DNA of 57,071 nucleotides from Brevundimonas sp. (GCA_004296955.1 SCVB01000075.1:1-57071), one strand, 5' to 3'; numbered from the stretch's first letter, positions 38,725 to 47,605 are shown. Numbers and translations are program-made. The notes: generated by a model from the sequence alone, not told the origin.

Positions 38725-38970
38725 ATGTCGCAAGACAAGTCCAAGAACCTTCAGGACACCTTCCTCAACAGCGTCCGCAAGACCAAGACGCCGCTGACCA
38801 TCTTCCTGGTCAACGGCGTCAAGCTGCAGGGCATCGTGACCTGGTTCGACAACTTCTGTGTGCTGCTGCGCCGTGATGGCCAGTCGCAGCTGGTCTACAA
38901 ACACGCCATCTCGACCATCATGCCGTCCGCGCCCGTGCAGTTGTACGAGCCCGACGCCGACGAGGACTGA
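38725..38970 (+). CDS. hfq: RNA chaperone Hfq
   Basis: 81 residues. Sm1 ([40 protein letters not shown]) and Sm2 ([12 protein letters not shown]) are complete, including the YKHAIS motif. Hexamers pair sRNAs with mRNAs. Short acidic tail (DADED). It lies 107 bp after dat and 76 bp before hflX, the usual alphaproteobacterial neighbour. No intrinsic terminator is seen between hfq and hflX. Confidence 0.98.
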   Translation: MSQDKSKNLQDTFLNSVRKTKTPLTIFLVNGVKLQGIVTWFDNFCVLLRRDGQSQLVYKHAISTIMPSAPVQLYEPDADED

Positions 38971-39046
38971 GCGTCGGGGATAGCCAGGCGGCCCGGCACT
39001 CCCTATCTGTCGGCGCCTCCTGACCCAACGAGAGCTGCACGCCCAC

Positions 39047-40369
39047 TTGGCTAGCCATCTGATCGACCACGCCGTCCCCCTGATCCGGGCGGTCGTCATC
39101 CACCCCGAACGCTCCGACTCCGGCGCCAGCGAGAACTCGCGCCAGTCGGTCGAACGTCTGGAAGAGGCCGTGGGCCTGGCCCGGGCGCTGGACCTCGATG
39201 TGCGTGCCGAGGAGATTGTCCGGATACGGAAGGTGACGCCCGCCACCCTGTTCGGTTCGGGGAAGGTCGAGGAACTGGCCGCCCTGGTCCGCGCCGCCGA
39301 AGCCGAGGCCGTGGTCATCGACGACGCCCTGTCGCCGGTGCAGCAGCGCAATCTGGAAAAGGCCTGGGACTGCAAGGTCATCGACCGCACCGGCCTGATC
39401 CTCGAGATCTTCGGCCGTCGCGCGCGGACCAAGGAAGGCCGGCTGCAGGTCGAACTGGCGCGGCTGGACTATGAGCGATCACGGCTCGTGCGGACCTGGA
39501 CCCACCTGGAGCGGCAACGCGGCGGCACCGGCTCGACCGGCGGCCCCGGCGAGACCCAGATCGAACTCGACCGCCGCCTGATCGCCGACCGCATCGTCAA
39601 GCTGAAGGTCGAGCTGGACGAGGTGCGCCGCACCCGCGGCCTGCACCGCAAACAGCGCCAGAAGGTCCCGTTCCCGACCATCGCCCTGGTCGGCTACACC
39701 AACGCCGGCAAGTCGACCCTGTTCAACCGGCTGACCGGCTCGGACGTGGTGGCCAAGGACCTGCTGTTCGCCACCCTCGACACCACCCAGCGCACCATCC
39801 GCCTGCCGCAGGGCCGGCCGGCCATCGTGGCCGACACCGTCGGCTTCATCTCGGACCTGCCGCACGAACTGGTCGAGAGCTTCCGCGCCACGCTGGAGGA
39901 GGTGGGCGAGGCCGACCTGATCCTGCACGTCCGCGATATCGCCAGTCCCGACAGCGAGGCCCAGTCGAAGGACGTCGAGGCGGTGCTGAAACAGATCCCG
40001 ACGCCGGAGGGCAAGACCCGTCGGGTGCTGGAGGTCTGGAACAAGATCGATCTGCTCGACGAAGAGGTCCGTGAGGCCGTTCTGGGTCAGGCCGAACGCC
40101 TGTCCCGCGACGGCAAGGCCGTGGCGGTCTCGGCCTGGACCGGGGAGGGGATCGAACCGCTGCGCGAGACCATCGCCGGCCTGATCGACGACGACCCGGA
40201 GACCGAACTGGTGTTGGGCGCCTCGCAGGGCGAGGCGCTGGCCTGGCTGTACGAGAACGGGCGGGTCACCGGGCGTGAAACGGACGATGAGGGGCGCACC
40301 CATGTGACCGTACGCCTGCATCCGGCGGCCCTGGGGCGGTTCGAGCGGCAGTTTTCCGAGGCGGACTAG
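39047..40369 (+). CDS. hflX: Ribosome-associated GTPase HflX
   Basis: 440 residues reading from a TTG at 39047; no clear ribosome-binding site decides the start. The HflX N-terminal domain shows TLFGSGKVEELA and the helical linker ARLDYERSRLVRTWTHLERQ, then RGGTGSTGGPGETQIE. The G domain has G1 VGYTNAGKST, G2/G3 ATLDTTQR and DTVGFI, G4 NKID and G5 SAWTGEG. HflX binds 50S subunits and rescues stalled or heat-damaged ribosomes. A GC-rich 15-nt hairpin (40369-40383) follows at its stop. Confidence 0.95.
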   Translation: MASHLIDHAVPLIRAVVIHPERSDSGASENSRQSVERLEEAVGLARALDLDVRAEEIVRIRKVTPATLFGSGKVEELAALVRAAEAEAVVIDDALSPVQQRNLEKAWDCKVIDRTGLILEIFGRRARTKEGRLQVELARLDYERSRLVRTWTHLERQRGGTGSTGGPGETQIELDRRLIADRIVKLKVELDEVRRTRGLHRKQRQKVPFPTIALVGYTNAGKSTLFNRLTGSDVVAKDLLFATLDTTQRTIRLPQGRPAIVADTVGFISDLPHELVESFRATLEEVGEADLILHVRDIASPDSEAQSKDVEAVLKQIPTPEGKTRRVLEVWNKIDLLDEEVREAVLGQAERLSRDGKAVAVSAWTGEGIEPLRETIAGLIDDDPETELVLGASQGEALAWLYENGRVTGRETDDEGRTHVTVRLHPAALGRFERQFSEAD

Positions 40370-40383
40370 CGCGCGGCGCGCGC
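40369..40383 (+). terminator. Short GC hairpin at the hflX stop
   Basis: GCGCGC at 40369-40374 pairs with GCGCGC at 40378-40383 around GGC. No T-run. A TATACT box follows at 40401-40406, so the site separates hflX from a new promoter. Confidence 0.3.
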
Positions 40384-40400
40384 GGTCTGGCGTGCTGTGC

Positions 40401-40406
40401 TATACT
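40401..40406 (+). promoter_or_regulatory. Possible -10 element upstream of the histidine kinase gene
   Basis: GCTATACT resembles the Caulobacter -10 type. No convincing -35 is seen at the proper distance. It lies 60 bp before the kinase ATG. Confidence 0.3.
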
Positions 40407-40465
40407 TACCTGTCTCGCCGATGATCGCGCCCCTTCGCCCGACCCGGTTGAGCCTGGACCCTTGA

Positions 40466-41467
40466 ATGTCTGAGAGGAAAGCCGCGGCGTCCAATTGGGA
40501 CGCCGCCGACCTGCAGCGGGGGCTTGAGGCCGCCGGGGTCGCCCTGTGGTCATGGAACGTCGATGACGACACCTTCGCCATGGACGATGCCGGATTCGGC
40601 CTCTGGGGCATGCCGGTCCGGGCCCGCGTCACGTTCGAGGACCTGTCGTCCCACATCCACCCGGCGGACCGCGACCGGGTGCGCGCCGCCTTCGCCGCCA
40701 CCCGCGCGGTGGTCGGGCCCTATGAGATCGACTTCCGCATCCTGAGCGACGGCGACGTCCGCTGGATCTCCGCGCGGGGGCAGGGCGACGACCTGGGCAT
40801 GGTCAGCCGCAAGATGTTCGGCATCTTCATTGACGTCACCGGCCGCAAACAGGCCGAGGAAGGCCACGAACTGCTGGCGGGCGAGATGAGCCACCGGGTC
40901 AAGAACCTGCTGGCCATCGCCTCGGGCCTGACCGCGATCACCTCGCGTTCGGTGGAGACGACCGGCGACATGGCCCGGGAGCTGACCCAGCGCCTCACCG
41001 CCCTCGGCCGCGCCCACGACCTCGTCCGCCCGCTGCCGGGTGAGGAAGGCAGGGCGGCCCTGCTCGGGGACCTCCTGTCGGTTCTGCTCGCGCCCTATGA
41101 CGACCTCGGCGCCTTCAGCGGCCGCATCCGCGTCTCGGTGCCGCGCATGGGCGTGGGTGAGCAGGCCGCCACGACCCTGGCCCTGGTGGTGCATGAACTG
41201 GCGACCAACTCCCTCAAATACGGCGCCCTCTCGGCGGAGGCGGGCACCCTCGACGTCTCCTGTTCGGCGCATGACACCGAGCTGGTGATCGCCTGGACGG
41301 AGCAGGGCGGGCCGGAGGTGAGGCCGCCCGAGGGACCGCCGGGCTACGGCAGTCAGATGGTCGCGCGCGCTCTGGCCCGCCAGCTGGACGGCGGGATCGA
41401 GCGGGACTGGACGCCGCAGGGGCTGGTGGTCCGGTTGCGGATGAACAAGGACCGGGTGGCGCTGTAG
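40466..41467 (+). CDS. PAS-HWE family histidine kinase
   Basis: 333 residues. PAS domain at ~20-128 (ALWSWNVDDDTFAMDDAGFGLWG, IHPADRDRVRAAF, FGIFIDVTGRKQAEE). The phospho-His143 lies in GEMSHRVKNLLAIASGL, the HWE/HisKA_2 form. The ATPase has VVHELATNSLKYGALS, the W-x-E motif in AWTEQGGP and GYGSQMVARALARQLDG. No membrane helices, so it is cytoplasmic. HWE kinases in alphaproteobacteria often sense light or feed stress responses. No typical response regulator adjoins; the nearest receiver (42104) lacks its Asp. Confidence 0.92.
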   Translation: MSERKAAASNWDAADLQRGLEAAGVALWSWNVDDDTFAMDDAGFGLWGMPVRARVTFEDLSSHIHPADRDRVRAAFAATRAVVGPYEIDFRILSDGDVRWISARGQGDDLGMVSRKMFGIFIDVTGRKQAEEGHELLAGEMSHRVKNLLAIASGLTAITSRSVETTGDMARELTQRLTALGRAHDLVRPLPGEEGRAALLGDLLSVLLAPYDDLGAFSGRIRVSVPRMGVGEQAATTLALVVHELATNSLKYGALSAEAGTLDVSCSAHDTELVIAWTEQGGPEVRPPEGPPGYGSQMVARALARQLDGGIERDWTPQGLVVRLRMNKDRVAL

Positions 41468-41603
41468 CGGGCCGCATCAAGCTGACTATGGGCATTTCGG
41501 GGTCGCCCGCTTTGGCGGCGACCGTCGCGCGGGCGTCCGAACGTCCGAACGTGCATCGCGCCAGCGGACGTGCGAATATGCCCTCGGACGAGGGAACGAG
41601 CAG

Positions 41604-42107
41604 GTGCCGTCTCGAACGCAAGACCAGGGGATTGGTCGCGAAGCGCTTCGCCGCCTCGTCGCCGAAAACTATCCGGTGATCGCCCGCAGCCTGCTCCGGC
41701 CGTTGCTTCACCTGCTCAGTACGTCTCGTGAAGCCTGCTCCGGCGACATCGACAAGTTCATGATCATGGTCGTGGTCGCGATCCGCACGACGGAGCACGA
41801 AAGCTTCGCCTCTTTTACCCCGGCTCAGCTGATCAGCGGGGATCTTCCGGTGTTCCCGACCCTTGGCACAAATGTGCGATCCATCGCCGACTCGACCGGA
41901 ACGCCCAAGGAGACCGTTCGGCGCAAGGTCGGCGAATTGATCGAGGCGGGCTGGATTTCGCGACAGGCCAACGAACTCCGGTTCACGGCTCTGGCCTACC
42001 GGGATTTGGACGGTGCGCGTGTCGCGATCGAGGACCTCGCGATCAGCAACTTTCAGGTGGTCGCCGACTTGGCGAGGCGACGCCTCGCAAGTTCGCCTGA
42101 CCATTAG
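41604..42107 (+). CDS. Winged-helix transcriptional regulator-like protein
   Basis: 167 residues from GTG 41604 with GAGGGA upstream. A helical N-terminal region precedes a winged-helix segment at ~88-132: TNVRSIADSTGTPKETVRRKVGELIEAGWISRQ, then a wing-like strand. The recognition helix would be KETVRRKVGELIEAG. No ligand domain is recognised. Its end overlaps that of the receiver gene by 4 bp. Upstream, a tandem CGTCCGAA repeat at 41534-41549 may be a binding site. Confidence 0.7.
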   Translation: MPSRTQDQGIGREALRRLVAENYPVIARSLLRPLLHLLSTSREACSGDIDKFMIMVVVAIRTTEHESFASFTPAQLISGDLPVFPTLGTNVRSIADSTGTPKETVRRKVGELIEAGWISRQANELRFTALAYRDLDGARVAIEDLAISNFQVVADLARRRLASSPDH

Positions 42108-42490
42108 GTCGTCCGGGCCGCCCAGATAAGGCCCGCCACCGTCGCCAGCAGCGTTTCGCCCTCAAGGGGCTTGGCGAGGACGGCGTCCGCGCCGAGCGCG
42201 GTTGCAAGGTGGAACAGGTCCAGTCCGCGAAGGAGGCGGCGGTCCGAGATCGCGATGATGGGCGTTTCAGGACGCCCCTGCTTCACCGCGTTGATCAGCT
42301 CGATTCCGTCTCCGTCGGGCATGAGGATGGCGGTGATCACAACAGCGGGCGGCCTAGCCATGACCCGCTGCACCGCCCGTTGCCCGCACCGGGCATCGTA
42401 AACCGCATAACCGGCTGCGTTGAGCACGGCCCGGGCTGACGCCACGGCGGCAACATCATCGTCCACCACCAGCACGGACTCAAAAGCCAC
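42104..42490 (-). CDS. Single-domain receiver lacking the phospho-acceptor Asp (pseudo-receiver)
   Basis: 128 residues from GTG 42490 with TGGAGG 5 bases upstream; the long reading to 43603 is a shadow of the opposite gene. Receiver fold: the acid cluster VVDDDVA (10-12) and Lys107 in LAKPLEG are present. The strand that should end in the acceptor Asp reads VVITAILMPDGDG, and aligning its MP to CheY puts Ala54 at the acceptor position. Phosphorylation at the usual site is therefore not possible. Divergent from the gene at 42641. Confidence 0.82.
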   Translation of the reverse strand: MAFESVLVVDDDVAAVASARAVLNAAGYAVYDARCGQRAVQRVMARPPAVVITAILMPDGDGIELINAVKQGRPETPIIAISDRRLLRGLDLFHLATALGADAVLAKPLEGETLLATVAGLIWAARTT

Positions 42491-42640
42491 AGACGCCTCC
42501 ACACAATGCGGCAGTGCTAGGCTTCGTGTTTCCCGGCAGGTATCCGATGGAGGCCCAATCTGGGGCCTCGTCCGCAACACTCCTCGCGATTTTCGACCAA
42601 GACCCCGGTGCGGCGCGCAAGCCGCTTTGGGACGCGGTAC

Positions 42641-43843
42641 ATGACCGAAAAGGAACCGGCGCCGGACTCTCGCGAGAGCGCAGACGGACGACTGACTTCG
42701 ATCGACCTGGGTTCCGCCCTCGACCCGTTCGCCGACGCGGGGCTGCTGGCCGCGGGCAAGGTCAATCTGATCGCCCTGGACGCCATCGCCGAGAGACTGG
42801 GCGCGCGGTGGACCCTGCGCCGCGACCAGATCCATGAACACGTCGATCGCACGCTTTTGCGCCGACTTCAGTCCAGCGGCTATCACGTCAGGGTGTCGGA
42901 GACCGACTTCCTGATCTGCCAGCCGGAGCTTGGCCGATTTTCGGGCCAGGCCGCCTGTCTCCAGCTTCTGCGTGAGATCCTGACCTATTTCATTGGGGAC
43001 GGCGCACAGGCGGATCACAGCGTACTGCAGGTGACGGAGGTCAGCGCGACGGCGATCCAGGGTTTGCGGGTACGCGCAAGCGAGGTGGACGAGGGCGAGC
43101 GGATGGAGCGCGAGGCAGGCGCGCCCGCGCCTCGCGCCATCGACCGCTGGACGCCGTTCGTCGCGGCGGACGGGCGCGAGCTGTCCGTGACCTGCGACCT
43201 CGCGCCGGTGTTCGAACTCAGGTCGTTCGGCCGGATCGGGTATCGCATGGCGCGCCGGGTGCGGGTCGTGGGCTCCGGCGAGGTACTGACCGCCGGGATG
43301 GTGCGCGCGCTGCCGCCTGGCGACATCCTTCGGATCGATTTGGCGACCGTGGCCCACGGCATCAACCGGCTGCTGGCGGTGGACAGCGACGCGCGGCAGC
43401 CCAGCCTCATCGTCCCGGTTTCGTTCACCAGCCTGTCGAGCCAGCGGGGGCGGGCGGAGATCGCCCGGCTTCTTACGGATGTTCGCGCCCTCGTCGAGCG
43501 CGGGGTCATTTGCCAGATTGGCGATATTGAGGGCGTTCCCGAGTGCAGCCTGATCCAGGTGGTGGCCCTCATCCGTCCTTACTGTCTCCTCGTGGTCGGG
43601 CATCTCGATGCCGGCGCCACGGCGGCAGCGACCGTGAGGCGACTGAAACGCTCAGGCCTGAAGGGCTTGTCGGTGGATTGTCCGCCCTCGCTGAGTGAAG
43701 CCGCTCTGCTTCGCTGGATGACGACGACGATTCAGGCTGTGCGTCAGGTGGTCAGGTCCACGCTGCTCTACGGCGTCTCCTCACCGCGCCACGCCGCCTT
43801 CGCGGCGCAGCTCGGCGCGACCCATGCGAGCCTCGTGCAATAG
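42641..43843 (+). CDS. Unknown protein resembling a degenerate GGDEF-EAL pair
   Basis: 400 residues from ATG 42641; a GTG at 42608 is possible. The N-terminal third follows GGDEF spacing: NLIALDAIAERLG, EHVDRTLLRRLQ, then SETDFLICQPE (86-96) where GGDEF-L would be. The C-terminal ~230 residues follow EAL-fold order: LAPVFELRSFGRIGYRMARR at the EALxR position, then SLIVPVSFTSLSS and GVICQIGDIEGVP, with catalytic residues missing. This comparison is by eye. If right, it is a non-enzymatic c-di-GMP-related effector. Adjacent to the pseudo-receiver gene. Confidence 0.5.
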   Translation: MTEKEPAPDSRESADGRLTSIDLGSALDPFADAGLLAAGKVNLIALDAIAERLGARWTLRRDQIHEHVDRTLLRRLQSSGYHVRVSETDFLICQPELGRFSGQAACLQLLREILTYFIGDGAQADHSVLQVTEVSATAIQGLRVRASEVDEGERMEREAGAPAPRAIDRWTPFVAADGRELSVTCDLAPVFELRSFGRIGYRMARRVRVVGSGEVLTAGMVRALPPGDILRIDLATVAHGINRLLAVDSDARQPSLIVPVSFTSLSSQRGRAEIARLLTDVRALVERGVICQIGDIEGVPECSLIQVVALIRPYCLLVVGHLDAGATAAATVRRLKRSGLKGLSVDCPPSLSEAALLRWMTTTIQAVRQVVRSTLLYGVSSPRHAAFAAQLGATHASLVQ

Positions 43844-43871
43844 ACGCAGGTGACCGCAGGCCCGGCCCTGC

Positions 43872-43902
43872 GGCGGAGCGGAGGGGTCACCCCCGCTCCG
43901 CC
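43872..43902. terminator. Long GC-rich hairpin between the unknown gene and mazG
   Basis: GGCGGAGCG pairs with CGCTCCGCC, with an inner GGGG/CCCC around TCA and a two-base bulge. It overlaps the mazG 3' end (stop at 43887-43889). It may end transcripts from both sides, but no T-run is present. Confidence 0.4.
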
Positions 43903-44672
43903 GCCTTCGCCGCGTCCCACAGCCCGTCCATCTCGGCCAGATCGCTCTGCTCCGGCGACCGCCCGTCCTTGGCCAGCTCCGCCTCGATGAAGCCGAACCG
44001 CCGCACGAATTTGGCGTTCGCCCCGCGCAGGGCGTCCTCCGGCTCGACCCCCAGTTTCCGCGCCAGATTGGCCACCACGAACAGCAGGTCCCCCACCTCG
44101 TCGCGGGCCTTTTCGAGGTCCCCGGCGGCGATCTCCACGCGCAGTTCGGCGACCTCCTCGTGCAGTTTGTCGAACACCTCGTCGGTCGAGGGCCAGTCGA
44201 AGCCGACGCGGGCGGCGCGCTTGGTCAGTTTGGCGGCGCGGGCGAGGGCGGGCAGGCCGACAGGCACGTCGTCGAGCACGCCGTGCTGGGCCTTGGCCAC
44301 GCGTTCGGCGGCCTTGATGTCCTCCCACCGCGCCTTCTGGGCCACGCCGTCGGGCTTGGCCGCCTCATCTCCGAAGACGTGCGGATGCCGCCGTTCCAGC
44401 TTGTCGGCGATGGCGTTCGCAACGTCATCGAAGGCGAACAGCCCCTGTTCCTCGGCCATGCGGGCGTGGAAGACGGTCTGGAACAGCAGGTCGCCGAGCT
44501 CGGACTTCAGCTCGTCCATATCGCCGCGCTCGATCGCGTCGGCGACCTCATAGGCCTCCTCGATCGTATAGGGGGCGATGGTGGCGAAGGTCTGCTCCAC
44601 GTCCCACGGACAGCCTCCGACCGGGTCGCGCAGCTTCGCCATGATGCCGATCAGGCGGTCGATGGGGGTCAT
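43887..44672 (-). CDS. mazG: Nucleoside triphosphate pyrophosphohydrolase MazG
   Basis: 261 residues with two MazG modules. Module 1: GGCPWDVEQTFATIAPYTIEEAYEVADAIE and LKSELGDLLFQTVFHARMAEE (metal-binding EExxE and ExxD). Module 2: KLHEEVAELRVEI and ARDEVGDLLFVVANLAR. It hydrolyses NTPs to NMP and PPi, including damaged nucleotides. The start overlaps the stop of the upstream MFS gene (ATGA). Confidence 0.95.
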   Translation of the reverse strand: MTPIDRLIGIMAKLRDPVGGCPWDVEQTFATIAPYTIEEAYEVADAIERGDMDELKSELGDLLFQTVFHARMAEEQGLFAFDDVANAIADKLERRHPHVFGDEAAKPDGVAQKARWEDIKAAERVAKAQHGVLDDVPVGLPALARAAKLTKRAARVGFDWPSTDEVFDKLHEEVAELRVEIAAGDLEKARDEVGDLLFVVANLARKLGVEPEDALRGANAKFVRRFGFIEAELAKDGRSPEQSDLAEMDGLWDAAKAAERG

Positions 44673-46048
44673 GCGGAGGCCGTCGCCGCGCCGTCGCGTT
44701 CTTCCAGCGCCTTGCGGATCTCGTCGTGGCGGGCGGGCGTCAACGGATAGCCCTTGAGCACCAGCGCGGCCGCGGCCAGCAAGACGCCGGGCACGAGGAT
44801 GAACAGGATCTGCAGCGTCAGCAGCGAGCCCTCGCTGTTGCCTTCAACCCCCGGAATGGCGCGGAAGCCGACCCACTGCAGGATCAGGTAGGGGATCAGG
44901 GCCACGACATGGCCGATCTTGGTCGTGGCCGACAGGATGGAGAACATCAGGCCGGTGCGGTCCACGCCCGTGTCGAGCCGGACCTCGTCGCCCGCATCGG
45001 CCATCATGGCCCTGAGCAGGAACAGGCCGGCCGCATAGGGCAGGCCCGCGATGAACATGGCGGCGGCGGTCAGGGCGAAATTGCCGCCCGGGACCAGGGT
45101 CGCGCCGATGTAGAAGACGGCGAACACCAGGCTGGCCGTCGCCAGCGCCTTGTCCTTGCCGATCTTCGTCGCCAGCCACGCCCAGAAAGGCGCGCCGACC
45201 AGTCCGGCCACGAAATAGAACAGCATGAACAGCGAGGCTTGGGTGTGGTCGTAGCCCTTGATCTGGCCGAAGAAGAAGAACAGCAGCGAGCCGGTGATGC
45301 CCGGCGCCACGCCCAGCAGCAGGTCGGCGAACAGCAGCTTGCGCACCGTCTTCTTGCCGAACAGGCCGAGGTAGGCCTTCGGGCCGCCATGCGGCGCCGC
45401 GCCGGCGTTGACCGGTTCGGGCACGACGAACAGGGCCAGACCGATGGTGACGGGCAGGGCGATCATGATTGCCCAACCCATGATGCGCACCCCGGCGGCG
45501 TAGTCGCCGAGGCCGGTCTTCACCACCACGGTCGGCAGGATCAGGATCAGGATCACCCCGACTATGTTGAACACCTGCCACCAGCCATAGACGCGGCTGC
45601 GCTGGTCGTATTGCGGCGCCAGAACCGATGCCCAGCCAAGCTGCCCGAGGGTCCCGACCGAGAAGCCGAGATAGAGGACCAGCAGCCAGCCGAACAGGTA
45701 GGCCGCGCCCGCGCCCGGCTGGACCAGGACGAACATCATCAGGGCCGAGAGCATCAGGATCGGGGTGGAGAGGGCCATCCACGGGCGGTAGCGCCCCCAT
45801 TTCGTCTTCGTGCGGTCCATGCCCCAGCCGATGAAGGGGTCGAAGACGATGTCGATCAGCCGCACGGCCATGAAGACGGCGGCGACCACGCCCAGCTCCA
45901 GCCCGACATGGGTGGCGTAGAATTCGGGCAGGGTCACCGGCAGGGCGACGCCGAACGCCGCCAGCGGCAGGCAGGGGCCGGAGAAGGCGGCGAGGATGGC
46001 GTTGGAGCGGCGGGGCGTGGTCGGGGCAGTCGGGGCGGCGTCGGTCAT
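44669..46048 (-). CDS. MFS transporter, GPH (glycoside-pentoside-hexuronide) type
   Basis: 459 residues from ATG 46048. Twelve predicted membrane helices. The early motif LIDIVFDPFIGWGMDRTKTKWGRYRPWM is typical of the GPH/melibiose symporter group, and the second half repeats a similar loop (GAPFWAWLATKIGKDKALA). Substrate unknown, probably a sugar or related solute. Co-transcribed with mazG (4-bp overlap). Confidence 0.87.
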   Translation of the reverse strand: MTDAAPTAPTTPRRSNAILAAFSGPCLPLAAFGVALPVTLPEFYATHVGLELGVVAAVFMAVRLIDIVFDPFIGWGMDRTKTKWGRYRPWMALSTPILMLSALMMFVLVQPGAGAAYLFGWLLVLYLGFSVGTLGQLGWASVLAPQYDQRSRVYGWWQVFNIVGVILILILPTVVVKTGLGDYAAGVRIMGWAIMIALPVTIGLALFVVPEPVNAGAAPHGGPKAYLGLFGKKTVRKLLFADLLLGVAPGITGSLLFFFFGQIKGYDHTQASLFMLFYFVAGLVGAPFWAWLATKIGKDKALATASLVFAVFYIGATLVPGGNFALTAAAMFIAGLPYAAGLFLLRAMMADAGDEVRLDTGVDRTGLMFSILSATTKIGHVVALIPYLILQWVGFRAIPGVEGNSEGSLLTLQILFILVPGVLLAAAALVLKGYPLTPARHDEIRKALEERDGAATASA

Positions 46049-46189
46049 GCGGGCGTCCGGCGATCCGGCCCTGAGTCGGCCGTCCCTCACCATGCCGCCT
46101 TTGCGCGCGCCGCGCGAGCGGTCGGGCTCGCGTTCTGGCCCGGCGTGAAGGGCCTTGCGGCGGACACAGAGACAGGCTCAGCTTCCACC

Positions 46190-47068
46190 ATGCCGATGCG
46201 TCTGTTCCTGCTGCTGATCAGCGCCCTTGCGACCGTGCTGGTCGCGGGGCCGGCGCGGGCGCAGGCCGAATTCTGCGACCGTCAGATCGAGGACTGGGGC
46301 GGTCCGGCCCTGGCCAACGGCATCTCCTTGCATTCGCTGGAATGGGCGCCCTTCGGCTCGGCCGAATGGGGCTGGGAGACCTATGTGCCGCTGATCCAGC
46401 AGGAGCTGGGCACCGGCTGCGCCGCCAGTTCGCCGGTGTTCGCGCGCCGGCTGGCGGATTTCCAGATCGCCCACCAGCTGCCCTCGACCGGCGTGTTCGA
46501 CCAGGCCACCTTCCAGACCTTCCGCGGCCTGTGGCAGGAGCGGCGGCCCTTCATCATGGCCCGGGTCCGCGACGAGCCCTGCCCGGAGCCGCCGCCGCTG
46601 TACCAGCTGGGCTATCTGGTGGCCGAGGAAGAGCACGCCGACCGGCTGACGCGCCTGCTGCGCCGCGATGTGCTGGAAGCCTATCGCCAGATGGTGGCCG
46701 CCGCCCGGGCCGAGGTTCCCGAGGTCGCCAATGACCGCGAGCTGCTGCAGATATTCTCCGGCTTCCGCGACCCTGAGGCCGATGCGGCGCGCTGTGCGGC
46801 GGCCGGAAATTGCGACGGCGTGCGCCGGGCCGTCTGCTCGCCGCACCGCACCGGCACGGCGGTGGACCTGTACGTCGGCCAGGTGGTCGGACTCGGCGTC
46901 GACAACACCTCGCCGCCCAGCCGGCTGCACATGAGCCGGGGGGCGACCTATCGCTGGCTGGTGAAGAACGCCGGGCGGTTCGGCTTCGTCCCCTACGCCT
47001 TCGAGCCCTGGCATTGGGAGTGGGTCAGCCCGACGGGCGGCTACGCCGGGCCCGCGCCGACGCCATGA
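46190..47068 (+). CDS. D-alanyl-D-alanine carboxypeptidase family protein (VanY type) with peptidoglycan-binding domain
   Basis: 292 residues from ATG 46190. Signal peptide 1-24 (ending GPARA). A peptidoglycan-binding_1-like helical unit lies at ~75-110 (FARRLADFQIAHQLPSTGVFDQATFQTFRGLW). The VanY-type zinc domain follows: HRTGTAVDL (His and Asp zinc ligands, about 218 and 225) and FEPWHWEWV (His near 275). It should trim peptide stems of peptidoglycan in the periplasm. ATGA overlap with the next gene. Confidence 0.88.
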   Translation: MPMRLFLLLISALATVLVAGPARAQAEFCDRQIEDWGGPALANGISLHSLEWAPFGSAEWGWETYVPLIQQELGTGCAASSPVFARRLADFQIAHQLPSTGVFDQATFQTFRGLWQERRPFIMARVRDEPCPEPPPLYQLGYLVAEEEHADRLTRLLRRDVLEAYRQMVAAARAEVPEVANDRELLQIFSGFRDPEADAARCAAAGNCDGVRRAVCSPHRTGTAVDLYVGQVVGLGVDNTSPPSRLHMSRGATYRWLVKNAGRFGFVPYAFEPWHWEWVSPTGGYAGPAPTP

Positions 47069-47559
47069 TCCGTCGCCTGACCGGGGGCGAGCAGGCCCTG
47101 GCGGCCGAGGCCTTCGGCGACGCCCTTGTCCTGGATGCCACCCGCTTCCTCGCCGCGCCGTGGCCGTTCGATCGCGCCTTCGTGCCGGGCCGCTGGTTCG
47201 GACGCGACTGGATCGTCTGGCCCGCGCGGACCCTGCCGCCCGACATCGCCCTCGCGCCGCTGCGGATTCAGGCCACGCTGATCCACGAACTGACCCATGT
47301 CTGGCAGGCGCAACAGGGGGTCAATCTGCTGACCGGCAAGATCAGGGCCGGCGATCGGCCCTCGTCGTACGAATACCCGGTGGGCGTGGACTGCGACTGG
47401 GGCGGACTGAACATCGAGCAGCAGGCGATGGTGGTCGAGCACCGGTTCCGGCTGATGCGCGGCCTGCCGGCGCCGGCGGACCAGAGCTTCTACGACCGGA
47501 TCTGCCCGGTCGGGCGGCGCGGCGTTTCGTCCGCCGGGGGAACCCCGACCGACGCGTGA
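47065..47559 (+). CDS. Small HExxH protein (vgr-related type)
   Basis: 164 residues. Contains the zinc-protease-like HELTH at 74-78 within TLIHELTHVWQAQQG, and a later EQQAMVVEHRFRL that could give the third ligand. No signal peptide. Similar proteins are annotated as vgr-related with unknown function. Overlaps the carboxypeptidase gene, so they may act on the same wall or surface target. Activity is inferred only. Confidence 0.65.
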   Translation: MIRRLTGGEQALAAEAFGDALVLDATRFLAAPWPFDRAFVPGRWFGRDWIVWPARTLPPDIALAPLRIQATLIHELTHVWQAQQGVNLLTGKIRAGDRPSSYEYPVGVDCDWGGLNIEQQAMVVEHRFRLMRGLPAPADQSFYDRICPVGRRGVSSAGGTPTDA

Positions 47560-47605
47560 CGATTTCCTTGGCAGGCTCTTGCGCCACGGCGGCGCGCAGC
47601 CCAAT

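Noticed and set aside
42104-43603. 499-residue minus-strand reading of the receiver gene
   Set aside because: Only the last 128 residues form a receiver, and GTG 42490 has a proper ribosome-binding site. The rest is a shadow of the 42641 gene.
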